Part shown: piece after piece, positions 22,101 to 35,746 of the stretch
Position numbering within the stretch: the first letter of the stretch is position 1
Layout: each line of letters opens with the position of its first letter
Position numbers and translations under genes: made by a program
The notes under the pieces: generated by a model
What the model was told of the DNA's origin: nothing
The model's database searches: none
What the model saw: the letters and a program-made list of their open reading frames with translations, nothing else
Assembly: GCA_013398955.1 (NCBI GenBank)
Contig: VWPU01011886.1
Span: forward strand, 124,001 to 188,000
DNA from: Callaeas wilsoni
Lineage: Eukaryota > Chordata > Aves > Passeriformes > Callaeidae
Direction of reading: 5' to 3'
DNA length: 64,000 nucleotides

Positions 22101-24589
22101 ATAAGTAATAAGGGTAATCCCCTTCCGATGACAGAAGCTTCAAGTGGTTACAAGCAGCAGAGCTGTTTTTCAGATGCCTGAGGTAACTGTCTATAAGGTG
22201 CAAGGTAAAGAAATAATTAATTACAATCGCTGGTTAAAATGGGGGAAATGATATATGACTGCAAGCTTTTATTGCAAGTGCTTTGATTCAGCACGGGGAG
22301 GGTTTTTGGTGAAGTGTCAAGACGCAGAGTATTTTTCTGCAGTCAAAGGTTGAATTTAAGTAATCACCCAGTGCAATTTTACCCGTATCAGATGTTCACA
22401 ACTACAATGCATGCAGAGGGAGGAAAAGAAGTGAAAGATGGAAACAGGGAGAAAAAACATCCCCTAAATTCTCAACATGCAGTCTTGCTGAGTAACCACA
22501 TTCATAACTGAGTGGGAGTGATTTGTTCTGACAACACAAGACTACTAATTTTGCTGAATTAACAGCATGACTAGTAGTGGGTGGAGGGGAAGAGGGAAAA
22601 AAAATAAAGGAGAGAGATCTGTTATGGACATTCCCAGCCTTATTAATTACCAGGTGATTGGAAAGTTATGTGATCTACAGTATCACAAAAAGTTTGGTGT
22701 GTTGTTTAAGCAACCAAATATCTGGAGTAACACAATTAAAAGATCAAGGTGCATATTTATATTTTAAAATTAAAGCAGGTTTACACTTGGTGGTGAAAGG
22801 GAAAAAGAAGAACAGCTTGGATTCCTTCTTCCCTCTAAAGCAGAGGGCATTTCACTAAGAATCCTTAAATTAATGTAAACGTTTTTTATTCCTCACATTT
22901 GGAAACACATGAATCTAACAATAATCTCTACTGAAAAGATTAATATTTTCAATCCAAACTTTGAAATCCACTTGGACAGCCCAGAGCTTCCAGCTGTTGT
23001 TTATGCTATTAGTTAGAAAATCCAAGTGCCATGTTTTTAAAACAAAATTAATAAAAAATGCTCTATTGAGTCAATTTTGTAGAATTATGTTAATAAGCAC
23101 AATTTGCACTGTGCAGGTTTACTTTGTGGTTTGTGGTGAGTTTGTAGAGGTTTTGTGAGCAAACCCAAATGTGGTAACAGCAAAACCTTTCCAAAGCACA
23201 GACTTTCATGATCTAAGCACAGAATTTCCTTTTGTGGTCATGTGTGACGTGGTTTTTGGATAATAAATGTCTGTAATAAGGTTTCCCTAGGTTGGCTCGC
23301 AGGGCCTGAGCCTCTGTTTTTAATGGCTGTCTTTGGAGGAGTTTTGGTTACATATATTTTCTTAGAATTTGAGCACTTCTTAGAGACAGCATTAATGACT
23401 TCGAGGCTGATCCAGGGACACATTGCTCACTCACCACTTCAGCCCATGGATGCTGACAATATTCCTCTGTGTTACCTTGGCCAGTCATCAGGACATGATT
23501 CTATCCAGCAGAAGCATCCAAAAGAGGTAGGTGAAGGGGAATAACCCTCAGGTGGCTTGATGGCCCTTTCAATGTGCAGTTAAAAGGAATTTTGATCTTC
23601 TCTAGTTTTTCCTGGTCAATACTGGGAGTCCCTAAAAGAGCTGGAAGGAGCTGGCCCTGCTCTGCTGTCCCCCAGGACATGGGGGACCTGTCCCCCACTG
23701 GGAGCATATGCACAGCAGAAGTTTTCCGACTTTGTATTTCATAATTCCTTCCTCCTCAAATCTAAACCGGTGAAAGAAGAAATATTCCCCTTTTGACATC
23801 CTGGATCATCTAAACTGATGCTATTGTTGCGGTGGAAGAGAGGGCACAGGAAGGAACCACATTTGCCATAGAAACTGGTTTCTATTCTTACACAATTAAG
23901 AAGCAGATGAAGTACTGATTTAAAAAAAGAAAAAAAAAAGACAAAAAAAAAAAGCTGAAAGAGGAACCAACATGTTGCCAAACGCAAACCTACTGAAAAA
24001 CCCCAACAAAAAGCCCAACCACCGAAAAAACACGCCTTTTGTAAGGCACTCTTTGTTGCAAATCAGTAAAAGTTGATTCCTGTAATGAATCAAAATATTC
24101 CAAAAGCTTAAAGCTTCTATCACAGTTGACCTTTAAGGCATGTAGCAGCAAAGAAGTTAATACACTTTGCACATGTTGCAGAGCAACAGGTGGTAGAAAA
24201 ACCCATGCGGGCTCCTTGCATTCCTTACTTTTCAAACTGGTGGCCCCTGGTATTCTGGGATTTACACTACCTCCCCCAGGCTCTGACTGACAAGCTAATC
24301 GGTGTGCTGGGAAGCCCTGAGCTATTGATTCCACTGTAACAGAACACCTCCCCGTCAATGAAACTGCAATGAAATGCTTCAACAACGAAGAAAGGGAGGC
24401 ATTAGGCTGTTGAGCAACTGGAAGAAATTTGCTTGTAGGTAGTGCGGCAGAAATGAAAAGGCTCTCGGGGGCACAAGCTTGAAAAGCCAGGTTATTAAAA
24501 AAGCCACAAAGCTGGAGTCTGGCTGAGTGGAGAAAAATAGTTATGGCTCAGTTAGGCGTATCTAAAAGGAGGAGGGAGGGGAACGCAGC
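22101..24589. other. Noncoding DNA, no gene seen
   Basis: An A-rich simple repeat lies at 23922-23953. Frames of up to 131 codons on the minus strand around 23739-24385 include poly-Phe from this tract and carry no domain. Nothing else was recognised. Confidence 0.55.
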
Positions 24590-25520
24590 TTTCAAAATTG
24601 CGTTAATCCCCCATGTACTTAATTTCTTTTCTTTTATGGCAGCTTGTAGTATAGCAACAAGTATTCAAGCAGTTAATAATTTTAAACAGTTTAGCTTTCC
24701 GTAGGCAATATATCTTTAGCCTTAATTAAAATTTTATTTTAGTAGGGGGAAAATATTAAAATGACATTCTGATCATCCTCTAAGATGGAAAATATATGAT
24801 AATATGAATATTTTATTAGACAAACTATTATTAACCAGCTGGTGCAAAATCTTAGCCACTGATTAGTTGGGTTTGTTTGAAATGCAGGTCACTATTTCTT
24901 AATAATGGCCCAACAGTCTTCCAATGGCACTAACAACCACTGGCACAAAGGTCTTAATATCTTATACTGGAATCCTAATACCCCAGAAGTGGATTCCCAC
25001 AATGCCAGTCTGGTGGACGATTGCCATTTTGGGGTAAAAAGAATGCCCAGCCCATCACCTGGACACATCTCTAAAGCGGTGGGTCTGGATTAAGGGGTGT
25101 TCTGCTGGCTGCAGGAGAGCTGCAGGGATGGGCATTGGGCGGTGAATCAGCTCGGCCACTTTAATTGGGACGGGAGTCCGAGGGGAGCTGTCAGAGCGGG
25201 ACTTTGAGGCTGGAATTTGCATCTGCCGCTAATTCAGGAGCCTGTTTGCTGACCTTCAGGCACCGTTCACGTCGCATCTATTTACTCAGTCTTTTCCCAA
25301 GTGAGCTGTCAGCTTTTCTTTTGGAAAGTTCTCTCCCCCCTGCGTGGGTCGTGGAGTACAATAAAAAATGTGTAGGCCTTGATTGCACACGAGGCAAAAT
25401 GGCAACTCACTTAGGCAGCCGGATTAATTTTTCAATGACTATAAAATAGCTGGCATTGTACATAAGGTAAAACAGGCAAAAGTGGCCTTTTAGGAAGTTT
25501 CCCATCCCATCAATTAATGC
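24590..25520. promoter_or_regulatory. Candidate conserved regulatory block
   Basis: The first half is dense in TAAT and TTAATTAAAA-type homeodomain cores. It ends in a perfect 10-bp palindrome ACCAGCTGGT (24834-24843) around a CAGCTG E-box. The second half has a perfect octamer ATTTGCAT (25215-25222) and modest CpG content near 25145-25270. No repeats interrupt it. Enhancer function is inferred from composition only. Confidence 0.35.
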
Positions 25521-26794
25521 CTGTTGTAGGTTCAAGAATTTTGCCTTGAACAAAAAGTGGAGATGGTTTTTCTGCACACTGTTTTTTTTTTTTTTATTGA
25601 TGTGGTTGTACCACCTCTCTGATTCTATGGTTATAAATATATGTGGGGACTGTTGTCCTGTGCTGGAGTGCTCTGATACAGAGGGGATAGGATCAACTTT
25701 TTTTTGCATCTTAACTCATGTTTTAGGTGTACATGTCCCAGGTCTGCTCCTTTGCCCACAGGAGCTGTGCTGGAGTGAGTACCAAGGATCTGTGATTGGC
25801 AGAGCTGGGGAGAAATGCCCTGCTGGCTCCACAGTCGGAGAGAAAATATTTAAAGAAAATAACCTTAATAAACTTGAAATCACAGAAACACAACTCCTAC
25901 CCATACTGAAGCCAATCAGAATACTGACTTTCACTTCAGTTTGGCCAGAATGGAAAAAAAAGTCTTTCTTTTGTTAAATATATTCTATCAAACAAAGAGT
26001 GGCACATGCACACATAATGGATCTTTCCTAAAGCTGACCCATATATTTTTGCCTTAATTCCTTTCTTGTCCTTGGATGAAATTCATCTGAGGTTGACGGA
26101 CGTTCACAGAAAACTTGGATTTGCGTCAGCAGCATTAATTAATCTGAATCCAGAAATATGCAGCCCAGCACAGAGGAGTTCTGTTTTACATTTGTGCAGT
26201 ATGGGCCAAAATCTCATGGACTTTCCACTCATCAAAATGAAATGCTCCTGCCATGAAATGTATATGAGCATACACAGCTCAGCTGAATAGCAGGCCAACA
26301 GCTGTAGACCTTGCTAATAAATTCCCTGAATACCATGTTATCAATGTTCACGATGTTCTTCTAACCACACATATTCCTCCTACTATTTCTTTGGATTAAT
26401 TCATTTTGGTCTGATAAATGCTTAAATTTTAGAGACTTGAATGGTTTTTTGGTGGTGTGAAAAAACCAGGGGAGAACACAGTGTGTCCATTTTTAATTTA
26501 AGAATTTTGCAAATTTTTATATCATTTTTATTATATAGTGGGAGGGTTACCTAACAGGAAAAACAACTCTGGACTCTTATTTCACCAGTTAGACCCTCGT
26601 GTTTTCAAAGTTACTTCCCATTTAAAGATTTTGGTCACGATTTCCTTTTAGGGGTCTGCAAATCGTGTTTTTTCCTGTTGTTCTAGAAACTGAAACACTA
26701 AAAGTTTTGTGTCTTTTTCCAATCTGTAAAATATGTCCTGGTGTAGACTTTGGAACTGGACAACACACATCTCAGGTCTAGCTCATAGCAGATA
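25521..26794. other. Noncoding DNA, no gene seen
   Basis: A poly-T run sits near 25583-25597. The 143-codon frame at 25546-25977 starts in that run and has no known domain. Remaining sequence is unique and AT-rich. Confidence 0.55.
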
Positions 26795-26846
26795 CTGATA
26801 TGGAATCTATTTTCTTTCTGCTGATATGGAATCTATTTTCTTTCTG
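26795..26846 (+). repeat. 26-bp perfect tandem duplication
   Basis: A 26-bp unit starting CTGATATGGAATCTATTTTC is present at 26795-26820 and 26821-26846 without a mismatch. It is of the same class as the 29- and 32-bp duplications near 17.4-17.8 kb. Confidence 0.95.
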
Positions 26847-29800
26847 CTTTTTTGCTTTATTATGAGTGTATTTTATAGATTTTCATGAGGAGGATGGGTA
26901 GAAGCTGGAGGCTTGGAGATAGGGAGTGTTTTTCTACTAATCAAACAGACAAATAAAAAAGAAAATAATTTCTCAATATTATTTAACATAGGAAGTTTAA
27001 AAATAACCAAAAGTGGCTGAAACACATTGGAGAAGATAACCAGATCTGTTCATACCAGGTGATTGTTAATAATCCTGTACTTATTGACTATTATTAGTGA
27101 AAATGTAAAGGAAACTAATAGTTGGTGAAAAAAAAAGAGAAGGTAAAAACCTCAGATATTTAATGCAAATGGGGTTGATTCCTCTTCAATCAATGGGCTT
27201 TTAAGCTTCCTCCAGGCTTGAGATTTGCAGAGAAGTCAGCACTGGCATGGCTTAGAGCAGCTGTTAATGCAACACAGGCCTGTCATTTGCTGTTGACAGG
27301 CATTAATAAAAACCTAATCTGAGGAAATTATGAAAAACCTACATATTATGCAATCTGGTTTATGTTTTGGCATGTGGCAAGCATTGTTCTGATACAAAGG
27401 AAATCATCGTGTATAAACTTTAGTGCCATTTTTCCACTCAAAGGGCAATTTCTTCACTTTTTTTTAAATTATTTTTTTAAAAGTGTTTAATTTTCCAATA
27501 CTCAGACAGGTTTGCTTTGTGGTACCATGGTGTTGGTTTAAATCTTTCTTTTACAGAAGTAAAAATTCTGAACAGCATTTGCTGACTAGGTCAGCAATAG
27601 GGAAATTCAACTCTGATACATCCTTTCTGTCCTGACTCTGCTCCTCTTTCTCCCAACTGCTGCCTTCTCTGCCATGTTTTGAGTTGTCCCATTCCCTTAG
27701 ACCTGAAATCTTTTAAGAAACCTCTCCCTTTTTCTTTTTTTTCCTCCCAACTATTCCCATTAGAGAACGGAGTCTTTACAACAACACAAACAAGAAGAAT
27801 CTTCTGCTGCCATAGACTATGCTTTGGCTCTCTCCTTTTTTCCTGTGAGATTCTTCTTTGGTGTGGATGATGATAAAATACATTTGGTCATGTGCAATTA
27901 CGCCTTCTCCTGAATTTATCTGGAGCTGCAGGGAATTAACTGGATTTCCCTGTGTCCCTGCAGGCATGATAAACCTTATTTACTAGTTTCATCCTATACG
28001 ACAGAACATATGTGTTACCTCTTAAAACACCATAAAGTTCAGTTATACTTTTAATTTTGGGTGTGATAAATTCTTGTTTGCTTGCTTGTTTCTCTTTTTC
28101 TTTCCTTTCTCTGTCTCTTTAATAGTAATTTTTTTGGGGAGAGGTGTGTGTTTGTAAACTCTTTGATAAAGTTTTAAATTTTTTTTTACAATTCTGATAC
28201 ATTTTTGTCATTGTCTGGAGTATGGTACTATTTAAACTCTTTAAAATATCTAAGATATGAACCCATAAGGGAACTTTAAAAAAAAAAAAGATGCAAAGAA
28301 AAAAAAAAAGACACAAAGCACAATCAATAATATGAGGGTGAAAAAAGGAGTAAAACAATTCCATAGATATTCAGGCTGGAATGTGAGTGCTGAGAAAAGT
28401 CTTTGGACAAATTCAACACAGATTTGGCCTCCAGCTCTGAGCTGGCAATTCCAGTAGAAGAGCAGACCTCTAGCCTGTGGTAAAGAGGTACAGAATAATG
28501 CCTCTTTGAATTAGTTTCAAAACGTTGCTGTGATGCAGACGAATTGCTCCTCGATGCCGGAGTGCAGTGCACCAACATAATAGCATATTGTTAAGTCACA
28601 CTGCCATTAAAGGATATAGTTATTAATCAAATTAAGTCAAAACACAAAGCAAGTACAAATTAGTATCAGATGACATGTCTCACTGTGAGCAGAGGAGAAG
28701 AAATGGAGGGGACCTGCCATTTTAAAAGAAAACAATCTTTCACAAACCTAAAACAGAAAGTGAGGGAATATCCCACTACGCAGTAACTGGCAGCTGGTAT
28801 GTGCTGTCTGGACAGTATTTGTCTTTAAATTCACATGACAGTCCTAAAATTCTGCAGTGTAATCGGTGTCTTTCAGAAGCTTGGGCTAAACTCTGAATAG
28901 TGTTTGTTCCTGGAGATGTGGAAAATGTTTACCAAGTAAGATAAAAGTACTTGAAATTTAAGGCATTTAATATATTATTATTTTATTCCATCTTGCTACA
29001 AATTTTGTCAGTGTAATTTTTTATCTTCAGAAGAAATTTTAATTCTCATTGAAAGATGGTTTGGGGCTGGGGGGATTTAATTTACCATTTCCATAAATTT
29101 TGTCAAAACGTGTCATTTGTGGGTTGTGAAACTGATCCAAATATTGTGATTTGTGCACAATCTAGATAGCCTTTCCCAACAAGAAACAATGCACTAGTTT
29201 TGTGCAACTCTGATAACCAATCTCACATGAACACATGGATTTACCCATCGTTGCATGGACGTGTGTGTGTTCCCAAGAACTAGAATATGTTTCAGCACTC
29301 CAAATTCTTCCAAGTACAGTTAAAATTGGTGAGCAGCTTATTGAAAACAGTGATACTTACAGTGCCTAAAGGTAAGGCAATATTCAGGAGTGTCTAGGAT
29401 TAAAATTCTGCATTATGATGCTCACCCTTGAAGTAAATTTAGTTTCTTTGTGGATTATCAGAAACAGATAAAAAATGGAAGCACAGCCTTCCACACAAGA
29501 GGAAAAGAGGCCTTTTCATGCTCTATTTAGAAGCTGTTGTGTCTGTTCAGGCATTATTTACTCGGCTATCACAGCATAATCTAACGTCAGAATTATTCTA
29601 AATTTTGCTTTCACACAGGTTTGCATTTTTGCTATCTGTTGGTTCAGTTTGGAACAGGACTGGTAGGTGGCTTTGTGAGTTACCTGTCAGCGTTGAAGTG
29701 TGTTTACTTCATTAGTGATTCCTGAGTGTGAAAGTTTGTTTCCCTTCTGCTCTTGCTTCCTGAGTCTATGGTTTCCTCATCATCGTGACACTGCCAAGCG

Positions 29801-31379
29801 TGGTGCTAATGTACTTCTTCTGCACAAGAGAATGTCATCACATGGGATTACAACCTTAAACAAAAGTCACAGCAGTGAGGCACTCAATCTCAGGTGAATT
29901 GCTTAAACAGAGCGTGTTTGCATTAGCTCAAACGTTAATATAGGCTGCTCTCTGCCATTATGTATTTGTTATGGGTGACAACACCTGGAGAATGTATCTT
30001 TCAGGACTGGGTGAAGAATAAACACGAGTCTGACTCAGTTCCACACTAATAAATGCACTGAGATGCCACAGAGTTTGTAATTAGTCGACTCACAAGGTAG
30101 ATCCTGATAGATGAAAGGGAGACCTATGGGGTCTGCAAATAGGGACACAGCAGAAAGTTCTGCAGGGGTGTTTGTACATGATGATAACTGTTCCACTGAG
30201 TTCAGTAGACTTTGCTGAATCACTAATGAATAGCAAACCATCTCCTTCATGGCTTTTTGGTGATAACAATTTAAAAGAGTGTATGTGTCATGATGAATGG
30301 AAACAAAAAAGGAAGGATGGCCTTTCAGGGAGATTTGAAATCTTGGAAAACCACAATCCTAATAGGCTAAGATCTAGTAATCTTTGACCACACTTGTGCT
30401 TTATGTCCTACAAAGGTCAGGGCATCATTTACCCATGCTATGACTAAAATACAGTGCAATGAACAGGACTGGAAAGATGTTTCAAGGGTGTTATGTTGAT
30501 AGCAAAAGTTTGGAGATCTGAAGAAACAAAGGGTGGAAGGCTCCTGTCGGATAGATGCAGATTTCAACACACAGAGAGGCTGCTGTGCCAGTGGCTTTAA
30601 AACAGACTGAAACTCAGCATATGTACTTCAATCTTTGCTCAATAGGAATGGGCTTAAAAAAATCCGCCTTAAATGATTTTGCTTGTTTGAGGCTTGTATT
30701 GGAGAGAAATCCAGCAATTATTTTAGAGTGTTAAAAACAAATCAGCCCTCATGTGATAAGGCACAGCTCCCCTGAAGCAAGTAGAGCTGCACCTGTTTCA
30801 ACCAGGGCTTCCTCTGGTCTGTTGAAGGTGAGTTTGAGGCCCACCAACACCTTCCAGATGGATCTACCATAAGTCAACAACAGATGATAACAACCTTCAA
30901 CCCCAGCGGCAAACAATCCTCATTCCAGAAGTGTTCAGAGAGCCACGTGGGAACACTGGGAAATAAACCTGTTTTGGGGAAGAATGGGCTTTCCACAAGT
31001 AGCTGTGATTAGCTCTGAATGTTCACGCCGCCAGTGAGCACAGTAAGGCACCCATCTTTTTCTATTGTATCTATAGAGATATGGGGGAGATACCAGACGA
31101 TTACACAAATTAAGGAGAATGAATGTATGGTCACATATTAAGGCGATAATAGATTCAAAGAGCTGTTCCTGACTGTGTCTAGATGAAGCAATTCTGATGA
31201 TGAACCTTAGTTAAAAACAGTTATCGAGATACAATCAGCTCTACACATTAAATATTCCAACTCCAAAAAGGAAACAAAACAGAATCAAAGCTTCTAATCA
31301 GTTTATGATCCAGAGATTTTGCCAACCAAACTTATTGGAAGAAGTAATGTAAACAGAAAGATGCAAGCAAAGTCAGTTA
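26847..31379. other. Noncoding DNA, no gene seen
   Basis: The stretch holds a perfect octamer ATGCAAAT at 27163-27170 and an A-rich simple repeat at 28278-28310. All open frames are under 85 codons and unremarkable. No mobile element was recognised in these 4.5 kb. Confidence 0.55.
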
Positions 31380-31740
31380 AGTGGAATTTAAGCTGTCAAG
31401 CTACACTGTAGAACTCCATTACCATATCTCCTCGCTTTTTTTTAATAGTATTCTCTGAAAAGCACTAGATGTAATAAAGTCAATTTAAAATTTGTTCTAC
31501 CAATCTTTTGCATCTGTAATTTTCCCATTAAATGTAAATGCCCATGAGGCATGCTATTTGCATTACATTGCATTTACAGTCTTTAAAACAAACTATAAAT
31601 CCCCTCCTTGTTTCATGTGATTGATGCTGTGTGTATAAATACCACCATAAACCTCAAAGGGGGCTAACAGTGACAGTAAATTAAAGTTTTCAAGTCTGGC
31701 AGCATCTCAGCACTTCAGCCCTTGATCTTCAGCAGCGTTG
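31380..31740. promoter_or_regulatory. Candidate regulatory block with octamer
   Basis: A perfect octamer ATTTGCAT (31556-31563) sits among related TTTGCAT and TTGCATTT sequences at 31505-31575. TAAT cores and a GTATAAATACC TATA-like sequence lie near 31634. The block is repeat-free. It looks like a POU/homeodomain-type enhancer, but this is a composition-based guess. Confidence 0.35.
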
Positions 31741-34700
31741 TTAACCCCCACCTCATTGCCCTCCTGAACTCACCTTTTCCCTCCCCTGCTCTTTTTTTCC
31801 CACCCCTTTTCCCCTATGCTGTCCTTACTCCGATTTCCTTGGGAAACACCTTTCCATCCATACAGGCTGAACCGAGTCAGGAATATGCTGTTAATTAAAA
31901 AGGGGCTGCAGCTGTTTGCCAGATAGAGCCAGGTCTTAACTTTGCTGTCTTGGTGTATCTGAGTTTGAGACTCTCAGGCCATCTTGGCTTTGCAAACAAT
32001 AGTCAGCCACAGCTCTCCTGATTATCCAGCACCATTCCGAAAATTAACTGGCTTTCAGTGTACTATTTCTCTGATTTTTGGGGTTTTTTGGTGTTTTTTT
32101 TTTTTTCTTCCCTTTCTCATTTCTGCTTGCCTCTCTCTGACATGCTTTCAGGCCATATGCAGAAGAAATTGAGAACTGAGAGAAATCTTCACCAAGATGG
32201 AGGAATGCATCATGTCACTGTTCAATTTTTTGCTTATATAGGTAACCCCACTATTCTTTATCAATTTTGTGATAAAATTGACCTTGATTTGATCCTATTG
32301 AATCTTGTCTCTGAAAGATATCAGCTTCTCTGATGGTATCTGCCACTGTTAAGTAGGAGACAAAATTTACGCCAAATTATCCAAAAGATTGCAGGCTAGG
32401 CCAAACCCAACTTCGTCATAGGTAAAGTGTAGTGCAGGCTAATGCTTGCCTACCACCTCTATGGGTCTAGCTCTCTTTTTTTCATATCAGAACCAAGTAT
32501 TAACACCTCAACATTCCATACCGTAGTCAGGAGAAAAAAAAAAGGTTGCTCTTTTGTTAGAAAGAAAAGATATTTGTGAGAGAATACTCATGCTACCATA
32601 GAACATGTGCTCAAATCTCCAGGGCACAGGGAATTCTTTCTCAGTCAGGGAGATGTTTGTTGGTAAGGTTTTTAAAGATTATGGTCAAAGTGGAAAGGGG
32701 AGAGGGGGGAAAAAAAAGGTGAAATCTGAATGGCAAAGAGGATAATTAATTATTTTAGGCTACTAATCTCCACAAGAAATCCTCTGAGCATCCAAGAGCA
32801 GGTAGAGTGTTGCAGGTGGGTACTTTGTGGGATTTGCATAAATCTCAAGGGAAGGGAAGGCAGCTCTCCTATCACTTTCTTCTCCTACCCTTCACACTCA
32901 AGTGGCTCTTCTACCTAGGAGTGAGATTTCTATCCTATCTATGGCTTTGTGAGGTGCTCTCTTCTGTAAGCCTCTCTATGCTATAACCTTTAGAAGTCAG
33001 TGATATCCAAAGCCCTAACAGGCTTTATGAAATGGAGACGATTACAACCAAAGTGCTTTTCCTGCAGTGTTTCTGAAGATCATCATGATTTGGTAAAAAT
33101 TAGGAATGTGAATGATTATTTGTATCACTACAATGGCTGGGATGCATATGGATATAACGGGAATAGAAATTATCTGGAAGCTGTGTTGACAAATTTGAGA
33201 CCTGAAATAAAAGGAGGGATGCATTCAAACTGAATTTCCATTAAAACAAATTTAACAACTACAGAGTGTATAAGTCACTGGCATTTTTCCTGAGGAAAAT
33301 ATGATATGCATGTCTTGAACATGGATAATAATATTCAACAATCTGCACCAAGCTGTGCAGAGCAATGACACAACAGGTGAAAGCTGATGGCTCTTCAACT
33401 TCCTAGAAAGTTGCTCCTCTTGGGTTTTTCTTGGAATTCAGTTATCCACAAGTCTGACAGCACCCAAAGGAAACCAGAGTATTTCATGTCTTTGGACCTG
33501 AAAGAGGTTTGGAGGTGTCCAGATCACATAAAGCACATCCCAGGTTTATTCGTGCTTTTGGCTGATATTAGCATTTCACTGACCTTTGCCAAGTCTGGAT
33601 TTATAATAAGCCACCAAGCCAAGCCTGGCTGCCACAGCTTGGTCTCGAGTGCCATTTATTCCCAGTATTGTCTTGGGAATGTTTTCTTCAGGCTAATAAT
33701 TAACAGTGTGGGGTTTCCCATACTTTTGCTGTGAAGGAATTCCCATTAGCAGCATCATGAGTGCAAGGGACTCTGCACAAGTGTGGGTATGAGTGTAACA
33801 CCCTGGCAGAGGAACAGGCCAGTAGCCTGGACACAGAGAGGTGTCAGTCTGTGGATCATTTCTTATTTACGCCTTAAAAGGGATGCTGATATGGAAGGGC
33901 TTTTTTGATTGAGTCTCCTTCTAAAAGTGTACTGTTCAGATATTAAAAATTGTTAAAAACACCACTGTTTCCCTTCTGAAGCATCCCTCTTTTAACCCTT
34001 TGTGCTGGATCCCTGTATCTTCTCTGCCTGTTTTGCCCTTTATTGTTCCTTCAAGTTACTTGGACACCCTGTTCTTTCAAAGTTATTACAGCAATTTGAT
34101 TGCAGTCAGCTGTGTGATGCCTTCAGCAGTGGTCTGGGGACGTGGTCCCTAATCTTGTGAAGAAGTCACTGAATGGGTCTTTCAAACAACCCTTGATTTC
34201 CTTATTAGAGGGAGCTCACTCAAAGGCAGAAGCTCAATGTGTGTCTTGCAGGTCATAGAAATAACTCAGGACATTCCTTCTCCTAGAAATGAATCTCTTG
34301 AGAGCTCAGTTTACTGCAATCAGATTCAAATTTACAAAGCAAAATGAATAAAGCCCAATTTTGATACTACTAATATATAAACACACACACATCTATATAT
34401 TTTAAATACACTTAAATTTCATTAGCAATGATTGTTTAGAGAAACATCATTACATTCCTGGGCTTGGGAGCCTTCTCCAGGGTTGTGAACAATCAAAGAT
34501 TTATTTGAGCTTTCTGCACACTGGGAAATGAAGACACAGAATCTCATTATCATGTCTATTAAAAGGCAGAATCTGGGGTACATCTAAGAAAAGATGTATT
34601 ACTTTTTAAACTGCACTGCAAACTGTGAAGTACTACAGGGACTTGAACTATTTAAAAATACTCTGGGCTTATGAGTAAGAAAAAATAGGGTCTCTTTTCC

Positions 34701-34789
34701 AAACAGTATAAAAATATCACACCATTAAATTCTGCTGTTATTACAGTCTTGGAAATATGATTGTATCTACTTTTGCTTGAAGCTGGTTG
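31741..34789. other. Noncoding DNA, no gene seen
   Basis: A perfect octamer lies at 32832-32839, poly-T at about 32094-32106, and an AT/CA simple repeat at 34371-34404. The small frames at 33000-33233 and 33387-33734 show no domain. No mobile element was recognised. Confidence 0.55.
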
Positions 34790-35100
34790 ATCCCTGAGCT
34801 TTACGTTGGGGTCGAGGGACCATGGAGGGCTACCAGAGCGAGTTACTTAGGGGACAATGCAGTGGGGGGTATGAACAATGACCAGTTAAATTCTAGTTAA
34901 CCCCAATTATAAACCTTCACCTTTGTTAATTAGATTAATTCATCAGCAGGCACTATGCTTACAGTGTCTTGGAGGTGTGTGATCCAACATTTTCACCATT
35001 TGGTAAAAGTTAAAATCTTTCATGCCACCAGTCTGTTGCACACAAATGGCCACTCAATATATTACTGTAAAGGTAAAACTGGGTTAAGTTTACCTATAAA
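34790..35100. promoter_or_regulatory. Candidate paired-homeodomain/SOX block
   Basis: TAATTAGATTA at 34927-34937 is a TAAT-N3-ATTA (P3-type) site, the preferred dimer site of paired-class homeodomains. SOX-like cores ACAATG (34854-34859) and AACAATG (34874-34880) lie 50-70 bases upstream. The grouping is visible in the sequence; function is inference. Confidence 0.35.
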
Positions 35101-35681
35101 TTAGAAGGTAACATTTATTCTAAGGATCCTTCTTAGAAGTGAAAAATTTGCCTTGCAAGCACTTTCTGTAGTTATTAAAGATCTCCAAGCTATGAATCTG
35201 AGAGCTTAATTAAAAGCAGCAGAGACATGTCCAAGGAAGGAAAGGAAAGGGCTGAACAGCACTACAGGCAGTCCTCAGATTTTCAGCATCTCAGCCTTTC
35301 CCTGATCAGTGCCCAGAATTGAGCATGCATTGATGCAGTGTCTTAGCACACTGACCTCCAGAGAGCTGAGTCCAGCCAAGGCCCCTGCTACGGCCCCAGT
35401 GATGGTAAATGGGTGGCCTTCCAGAGCTGAAAGGTTGGTTATATCTTTCGGTGCCCCGGTGGTCAAACTTCCATGTGGACTTCCCATCAGAGAAGCAAAG
35501 TTTATTTTACTGCAGGTGTGGAAAGCAAAGGGCAGCCTTGAACAGCACCTGTTTGGTCTGTGTTGGTTTGATAAATCTTTTTCACAAATGTGAGAGTGAC
35601 TGACCATTTTTCACGCTAGCAAACATGGCACAATTAGTTTGCATAAACAGAGACGAGTTTTGCCCTCAGTCCCACATGTGC
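35101..35681. other. Noncoding DNA, overlapping frames without homology
   Basis: Frames at 35275-35607 (minus, 110 codons) and 35309-35593 (plus, 94 codons) overlap. Neither matches a known family or shows flanking splice signals that I can defend. I treat them as chance. Confidence 0.5.
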
Positions 35682-35746
35682 AATAAATTTACACTGATCT
35701 TAGTAAATTCAATGGGGGTAATTCCTAATCTATATTTGTGAGAGGG
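35682..35746 (+). repeat. Fossil palindromic repeat, copy 1
   Basis: The segment pairs AATTTACACTGAT with TTCAATGGGGGTAATTCCTA and ATATTTGTGAGAGG. That resembles an old dispersed amniote repeat with a CCATTGAN-TTCAATGG core flanked by TTTACAC...GTGTAAA-like arms. I recall the pattern from archosaur and turtle genomes but cannot name the family. Related copies lie at 37565, 50057, 58191 and 60413. Confidence 0.45.

Noticed and set aside
24905..25093. Hydrophilic 62-codon frame that looks protein-like
   Set aside because: Too short, without splice sites or recognised motifs; probably chance.
35275..35607. 110-codon minus-strand frame with an alanine/glycine-rich hydrophobic stretch
   Set aside because: No known family and an overlapping plus-strand frame of similar length. 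Kept only as noncoding DNA.
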